64,000 bases of DNA from Dactylis glomerata (taxonomy: Eukaryota > Streptophyta > Magnoliopsida > Poales > Poaceae), in assembly GCA_007115705.1 (NCBI GenBank), contig QXEO01000339.1:8825122-8889121 (forward strand), read 5' to 3'. The notes beneath the pieces are model-generated. The model saw only the letters and a list, made by a program, of their open reading frames with translations, had not been told where the DNA came from and searched no databases. Shown here in pieces: positions 58,844-64,000 of this stretch; positions within the stretch are counted from its first letter, which is position 1; each line of letters begins with the position of its first letter. The position numbers and the translations under genes are program-made.

Positions 58844-59091
58844 TGTTTTAAAAAAACTAACTTCTCTAAAATGATTATGACATGATAAAAGTTAGATAGA
58901 GGGTACCATGATATTAAACCACTTGCATTTGTTCCCAATGTTACGATACTATAACGGGATAATTCTGTTGTGGAACGCACACGTCAAACCTTTACGCTAA
59001 CAAGTACATAGTGTTTTTTTGATTGCAAACCTTTCGCCGCGGACTCTCCCCTCCCGGAGACCGCCATCAGCCGGTCAGAGTACATGATAGA
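58844..59091. other. Intergenic, nothing identified
   Basis: No structure is supported here. Confidence 0.4.
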
Positions 59092-59215
59092 ACCTGCCTT
59101 GCCCAATTTGTCATGTGACCGAAAGCATTTGCAACTTCCACTAGTAGTCGTTTTCACCGGCAGATAACGGCTTGCCCCATGTCACTGCCCAGTGTACTGT
59201 AAATAGTTAAAGCAT
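59092..59215 (+). pseudogene. Duplicate of the GA2ox 3' flank
   Basis: CAATTTGTCATGTGA, GCAACTTCCACTAGTAGT, TTTTCACCGGCAGATAACGG, CTGCCC and GTGTACTGTAAATAG occur in the same order as at 46766-46911. The main difference is a segment of about 50 bp missing here. No GA2ox coding sequence is visible upstream, so this is a relic of a duplicated or transposed gene end. Confidence 0.7.
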
Positions 59216-59387
59216 ACTTTGTGTGTCCGTGTATCATATATATAGCTTCCTCGTACTGTCGTACACGTTCCAATCCCTGCAGTGCCCTGACTTTCCGCCA
59301 CTGACATGTGGCCCCATGCCTGATAGAACCCGCTTATCAGCAACTCAATGGCAGGGTTCAGACACGTGAGGAGATCCCCGTCCGTTT

Positions 59388-59540
59388 AAAAAACGAGATC
59401 ACAGGGGGAGGAGCCCCTGCGATATTTAATTAAGACGAATGGTGTGGAGGCAGCGGTATCCGGGATTCGAACTCGCGCCCTGATGAATAGCACCACTGTG
59501 CTCCAACCACTGGACCGATGGTCCATCCACAGTGGTCGGG
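59388..59540 (-). mobile_element. SINE-like tRNA-derived unit (candidate)
   Basis: On the minus strand, GGTCCAGTGGTTGGAGC resembles a Pol III A box and GAGTTCGAATCCCGG a B box, about 30 bases apart. A short body and a T-rich 3' end (CGTTTTTTAAAC) follow. It does not fold into a proper tRNA in my reading. It resembles plant SINEs such as Au in layout only. Confidence 0.5.
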
Positions 59541-59850
59541 AACGGCAGAAGGACTGAATTCTGGTAGGATTCCTGATGTGGCACTACTCCTCTGAAGAGT
59601 AGATTTGCATGTGTGTTCGATATCTGCAATCAACAGATCTCTGTACGTAGCTGATTCATCCATGAAGAGATGAAGATTAACCTTCGTAGGAGTAAGGTGG
59701 TTAGATATTGATTTAATGATGTTGCTATGAGTGATATTGACAATTCTCCGTTCCAAAATATAAGCCTTGTGCAAAGGTAATGTGAAGTGAGTTCATGCAC
59801 CAAGAACCTTTGGTGGTGCATGCGGCCGAAACCTCCCTATCGATAAAGGA
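59541..59850. other. Intergenic, nothing identified
   Basis: A lone TTCTCCGTTCCAAAATATAAG (59742-59762) could be half of a Stowaway element. Confidence 0.35.
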
Positions 59851-61130
59851 TGTTTTTTGAAAGATCCAGCAAATGCTTGCATTTCATTGATTAGCATAGG
59901 TCTCTGTTCAAATGACACTCTGATGAAATTACGTTCGGAAATAAACAGAAAAGAGAGAGAAAAGAAAAAAAATACCCAGGCGACAAACCAGCCACCCTCA
60001 TTGTGATGGTTTAGCAACCGTACGATGCAAAGTGATAAACCTACCACATAGGATCATCACCGCCACACTTTTCGAGGACATCGCCTCGGCTTCCTCCACC
60101 GTCTGGAGCCGCCGCCCTGACTCCTCTTCCTTCGCCGGTGAAGCAACACTGCACAGCAACCAAAGCTCCCGCAAAGTAATGAATTCCAAGACGATGTCTT
60201 CAAGAAGATAGCAACATAGACGCCGCCACCGCCCACTCCAAAGGAGTTTGGTATTTCACGCGGAGAATCCATGACCATAGCGGCGTGTGGGGAACGGGGC
60301 GACTCCCCCAAGGAGGAAAATGATGCACGAAGACATCATCATCGTCGGAACCAGCCCAATGCCAGTGCTTTCGCCCGGAAACCGCCACCCTGTCGAGCCC
60401 CTAGGGAAGCCCAGACCACATGAGCATAGAGAGTTGCAAAATGTAGGTTCCACCATCGACCACCAACTTCCGATACGGGCCGCATCAGTCGCGGCACCTC
60501 ACGTCATGACGAACGCGCCATACCAGCTCGAGGTACACCAGATCTGCAGAACCCCAAGCTATTGCTCGGCTTCCTTGCGACCCAGAGATAAAGTAATGAC
60601 GCGATGTAGCCTCCCTCGTCACCCCTAGCCACCGAATCTATTCCAACCTACTCCACTACGCTAGATCTGACGGCTAGGCAGATCCCAAGATATGATGTCG
60701 AGGTTGCACACGTGAAGCAGCAGCCTAGGCGCCTTCCTACAGTGCTCCAAGTGGCCACATCCATGCTGCCATGGGACCTCGCTCGCAGCTCTTCCAAGGT
60801 CGGCCCATCGCGGCCCAGATCTAGCCCGCCCGGTGATCCCCCACCAACTAGAAGATGACGCCTACCCTGCTAACCACCCGTAGAGACGAGCCGCAAGAAC
60901 GCGTCGCAATCCCACTGGACCCGACGGCCGACCTTGCAACTCGCCAGAAGAACTTGGGGTCCGACCCCGTCGCCCACATCGTGCGCAACAAAAGAACAAC
61001 CGAAGAGATCACCTCGCCGCCGCCTTCCCTGGCAGCACTGCAGGATTTCTCGCCAGCTTTCTTAGGCAGCGGCGAGGTTGGGAGGGGTGGGGTATAGGGA
61101 GCCGCGGCTAGGTATGGGTCACCTCCGGAT
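59851..61130 (-). other. GC-rich unassigned repeat or retroposon candidate
   Basis: The plus-strand left edge TTTTTTGAAAGATCCAGC, followed by ATTTCATTGATTAGC, looks like an A-tailed 3' end on the minus strand. The rest is GC-rich, and overlapping short open frames on both strands have no known motif. No convincing target duplication was found. I do not call a gene here. Confidence 0.35.
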
Positions 61131-61307
61131 AAGATATAATTAACGAAACTCGGCAGATTGTCAGAATGGAATCACATCATCGACATGCATCTTCTTCATG
61201 TAGAGCTTATTTTTAACTAAACTATAGTTATGTTAATTTGAAGGGATTATAGGGGTAATGAAGGTGAGCAAAAGCAACCCTCGGATGTGAGTGGAAAAAG
61301 GGCCTTT

Positions 61308-61497
61308 AATCCCGGTCTGTAACGGCCTTTAGTCCCGGTTTCCAAACCGGGACTAGCAAAGCGCGATTAAAGGCCCTCACCCTTTAGTCCCGGTTGCAAA
61401 CGAACCGGGACTAATGGCCGTCCACGTGGGCACGGCTGGGAGCGCCGTCTCGGGGACCTTTAGTCCCGGTTCGTAATGAGAACCGGGACTAAAGTGT
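61308..61497. repeat. CACTA-2 subterminal inverted repeats
   Basis: Three hairpin units of the form TTTAGTCCCGGTT...AACCGGGACTA lie at about 61330-61360, 61382-61412 and 61460-61495. A degenerate fourth (TTTAATCCCGG) is at 61305. They are typical transposase-binding repeats of grass CACTA elements. Confidence 0.88.
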
Positions 61498-61759
61498 TCT
61501 GTTTTTGTTTTTATTTTTGTTGCTATTTCAGATTATAGGTTTAGGGTTTAAGCTTAATTAGGGTTCATTTTAATTTCAAACGAGTTTCCGTACCTATATT
61601 CTACGACTAGTACATACACATTACACGTTGGTGCATGCATATATAATATTATATGATGTCTCGCGATTGTATATACTACAATTAATTTCAAACAAGTGTA
61701 TGTACAACTATTTTTTAAACAAGTTTCAAAACAAACTAAGTTACATGGAGATCACTAAA

Positions 61760-64000
61760 TTACAGATAGCGTTCTTCGTCTTCCACATAGTGTTCTCCTT
61801 TCTCATCGAGGACCTCCCTCATGATGAATCCTGCCAGCTCCTCTTGAATTGCTTTTAGGCGCTGGGTTGGTACGAGCCTCTCCCACGTCACATACAACTT
61901 TGAGAAGATCGATATGGATATGTATAAGTTGGATGAAACTCAACACAATTGATTATAATAAAAGAAAACTGTGAATATTATTTACGTACATCAAAGTCCG
62001 TGGTACGTGCTCTCCGCTCACTGGTGTACCACCGGATGAACTCGCAGACGTAGAATCCACAGAGATTGGTCCCCGGTGGTTGCTGCAAACCCTTTATCTT
62101 TTTAAAAGTTAGCTGTTCTTTGAATTCACCTATTACCGACCTTCTGAAACGTGTCCAAACTCTACAGGGCAAAGAAAATGAGCAAATGAGTTATTAAATA
62201 CTTGATATCAGGAAATTAATGAAAGGAGCTGATATAGTCGGGTAATGATTGAAATTACTTTTGCAGTATTTCTTTCATGTCGCTAAACAGGACGTCGGGC
62301 TTATCCAATGAGTCTAAGATATGAACAGTTGATGTGTCCAATTGAATCTTTAGCAGAATCCAGTGGAAACTGCAAACACACATGCATAACTCATCAATTA
62401 CACTTAACGTCGAGTAAGCAAAAATAAATGTCTAGAAGATAGAAACACTCACTTGAAGTTGTAAGGAAATAGAATTTCTCTTTTAAGACCTTGCTTGACA
62501 AAAAATCTGAAGAGGTCCTTCTCCACGTCTGTGGGGTGATCTTTTAACATCCTTTCATTAATGATATATGGGTCAATGAACCCAACGTCAAGAATTCCGT
62601 TTTTTTTGCATTCAAACATCTTAAATCTGCATAATAGCATACAAAAAATCATATAGTATTAATTAAGATATATAGGCAATGAACGAGCTTATTAGCTAGA
62701 TACTTGAATATAAATCACTTACAGACAATAGCAACTGATGGTAGACTTGTCGAGATCGCGCTGATTGAATATATGAAATAATTCGTCCATTGGAATATGT
62801 ACCATGTATCTTTTGAAGTAATGCTCCTCTCTAACGTCCAAGAGGATAAAATGTTTGAAGTTCTTTTTTTGTATATGCATCTTGTACCAGCCGAGCAGAT
62901 TTCGCATATGTGTTGATAGACCGCGTTCCTCCTCAGGCTTGATCAGAGGCCCCCCCAGTACATATTGCTCTACTACCTCTCCCACTGGCGCTTCTTCAAG
63001 GCCTAACATAACTAGAAGAGGCACACCCAAGATATTCACGTTCTCTTTTGCCTCCCTTACAGTTAAATCCAATAGTTGTGAAGCTGCTACTACTCTGGGG
63101 TCCAATAACAATCGGTCCTCTTCCAAATCGGCTCTGAAGGACGTATCGATATCGGGGGGGCCGACTATGAGCGGGGCGACCGATTGATTCTTCTGTTCTC
63201 CAAGCTGGGGAATTTGTTTCCCGCTTCTTTTTGCCTTGGCCAATTTACTTTGCCTTTCAATTTCGCGTTTATAGTCTGATGGCAGATTCATCTTATATTG
63301 GGGCTCTGCAGTAAGCATACCATAAGCCCAGTCCTTTTGTTTCTCCGTGTATGTCGGCTTGGGCTCAGGCACTTTAGGTGCAAAAAATGCCTTCACTTCG
63401 GCGCGTACTATCGCCGCGTTTTCCTCGGGAGTCCGGTCATAAGCTCTCTTGGGAAGAGGCTTTAGCGATGGCTCTGGTATCTTCGTGGTCTTATGTACTA
63501 CCTTATCAGTAGTACTATCCGTAGCGGACCTGCTCCGCTTTTTCCCCGTCTGAGTAGTATTGGGGGGCGGCGTTGGCTGACGCGCGGGAGGTGCACTGGG
63601 GGACGGCGTTGGCTGACACGCGGGAGGTGCACTAGGGGGCGGCGTCGGCTGACGCGGTGCCCGAGGTGGACTTAGGGGTGGCGTCGGCTGACGCGGCGCT
63701 GGAGGTGGACTCGGGGGTGGCGTCGGCTGACGCGGCGCCCGAGGTGGACTCGGGGGCGACGTAGGTGGACGACGTTCACCGGGGGAGGGTGGACTTGGAT
63801 TCCTCGGAGTCGGTGGCCTTGGCGCTGAGCCTGGAAACTTGATGTATTTCTTTTGCCATAAAACGATTTGGCGCTTGACATCTCCAAGTCTCCGATCCCC
63901 TTCAGGTGTAGCAAAATCAAGCTCTAGGTCCTCGAACGAGCTGACTATTTCAAGCACTGAGACACGAGCATAGCCAGCCGGTATCGGGTTCCCATGGTGG
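61760..64000 (-). CDS. CACTA-encoded Ulp1-like (C48) cysteine protease, 3' part, partial
   Basis: This gene encodes a SUMO-protease-fold protein of plant CACTA elements; its role in transposition is unclear. Minus-strand exons are: from beyond 64000 to 62723; 62626-62453; 62369-62259; 62161-61990; and about 61903-61760 (stop TAA). All junctions are GT/AG and the phases fit. Exon 1 is open to the window edge (HHGNPIPAGYARVSVLEIV), so the start is outside; the GTG at 63957 is not the start. It contains a Pro-rich repeat and then a basic region with YDRTPEENAAIVRAEVKAFF. The catalytic His lies in FHWILLKIQLDTS, Asp in HILDSLD and Cys in GTNLCGFYVCEF. I see no stop or frameshift in any exon, in contrast to the CACTA-1 copy. 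Confidence 0.85.
63555..63780 (-). repeat. Pro-rich coding minisatellite (36-39 bp units)
   Basis: GGCGTTGGCTGACGCG/GGCGTCGGCTGACGCGG recurs at intervals of about 36-39 bp and encodes repeats such as RAPRQPTPPPSPP. It lies in exon 1 of the CACTA-2 protease gene. Confidence 0.85.

Larger units (their letters stand above)
61286..64000 (-). mobile_element. CACTA transposon 3' half (CACTA-2), running off the window
   Basis: The left terminus at 61286 (TGTGAGTGGAAAAAGG) is a mutated CACTAGTGGAAAAAGG. Subterminal inverted units follow, and then the five-exon Ulp1-like gene on the minus strand. The transposase and the other terminus are to the right of the window. Confidence 0.82.

Noticed and set aside
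59445..59530. A functional tRNA gene
   Set aside because: The box motifs are present but no acceptor stem or anticodon arm could be paired; a SINE-like origin fits better.
60287..60628. 113-codon plus-strand ORF in GC-rich sequence
   Set aside because: Both strands are open in this GC-rich stretch and no motif or gene structure supports it.
61308..61497. CRISPR-like array from the repeated TTTAGTCCCGG units
   Set aside because: The units are inverted, imperfect and sit at a CACTA terminus in a plant genome.
63957..63957. Start of the CACTA-2 protease at 63957
   Set aside because: The codon is GTG and the frame stays open to the window edge, so the true start is outside.

Overview
The window looks like intergenic DNA of a large-genome grass, most likely Triticeae (wheat, barley or Aegilops type). 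The evidence is nested LTR retrotransposons with resolvable 5-bp target-site duplications (TSDs), two CACTA transposons with grass-type subterminal hairpins, Stowaway MITEs, LINE remnants, and one intact low-copy gene encoding a cereal-type gibberellin 2-oxidase (GA2ox). Family and species assignments come from recognition, not from database searches.

1-12.5 kb: a degenerate Ty3/gypsy element on the minus strand (element G). From right to left it has its 5' LTR, a primer binding site, gag, protease, RT, a truncated RNase H and integrase. Its gag is split by an LTR (M1, TSD TGGCC). That LTR is itself split by a plus-strand non-autonomous LTR element (P), and a deletion later fused the remains of P and M1. 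12.5-22.3 kb: GC-rich older sequence broken by a solo LTR (M3, TSD GTGTG) and a complete non-autonomous LTR element (M2, TSD TGCGC), followed by a truncated relative (M4). M1-M4 and P are related: their LTRs run TGATACG...CGTATCA and, where visible, their primer binding sites match tRNA-Asp.

22.3-34.6 kb: a decayed CACTA transposon (CACTA-1) whose Ulp1-protease-like gene is broken in its last exon by a 10.25-kb SIRE/Maximus-like copia element. That copia element has 2139-bp LTRs, TSD GAAGT and gag only. 34.6-37.5 kb: a MITE cluster, including a Stowaway inside a Stowaway. 37.9-44.3 kb: a direct tandem duplication of about 3.2 kb. Each unit holds a minus-strand pseudogene of a tonoplast monosaccharide transporter (TST/TMT).

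44.6-46.7 kb: the GA2ox gene (2 exons, 345 aa). Its intron carries a 362-bp Mutator-like foldback MITE with a 10-bp TSD and an array of GGCGGGAAG motifs. 47-61 kb: scattered decayed repeats, comprising a copia fossil, a Harbinger-like element with only ORF1-type sequence, LINE pieces, foldback MITEs, a 747-bp retroposon with a perfect 15-bp TSD, a SINE-like tRNA-derived unit and a second copy of the GA2ox 3' flank. 61.3-64 kb: the 3' half of a second CACTA element (CACTA-2). Its Ulp1-like protease gene is open through five exons and runs off the window.

The only clearly functional-looking host gene is GA2ox. CACTA-2 has the only transposon gene that looks intact. Nearly everything else is transposon sequence at different stages of decay, and the nesting gives an insertion order: G before M1 before P, and CACTA-1 before the copia element.
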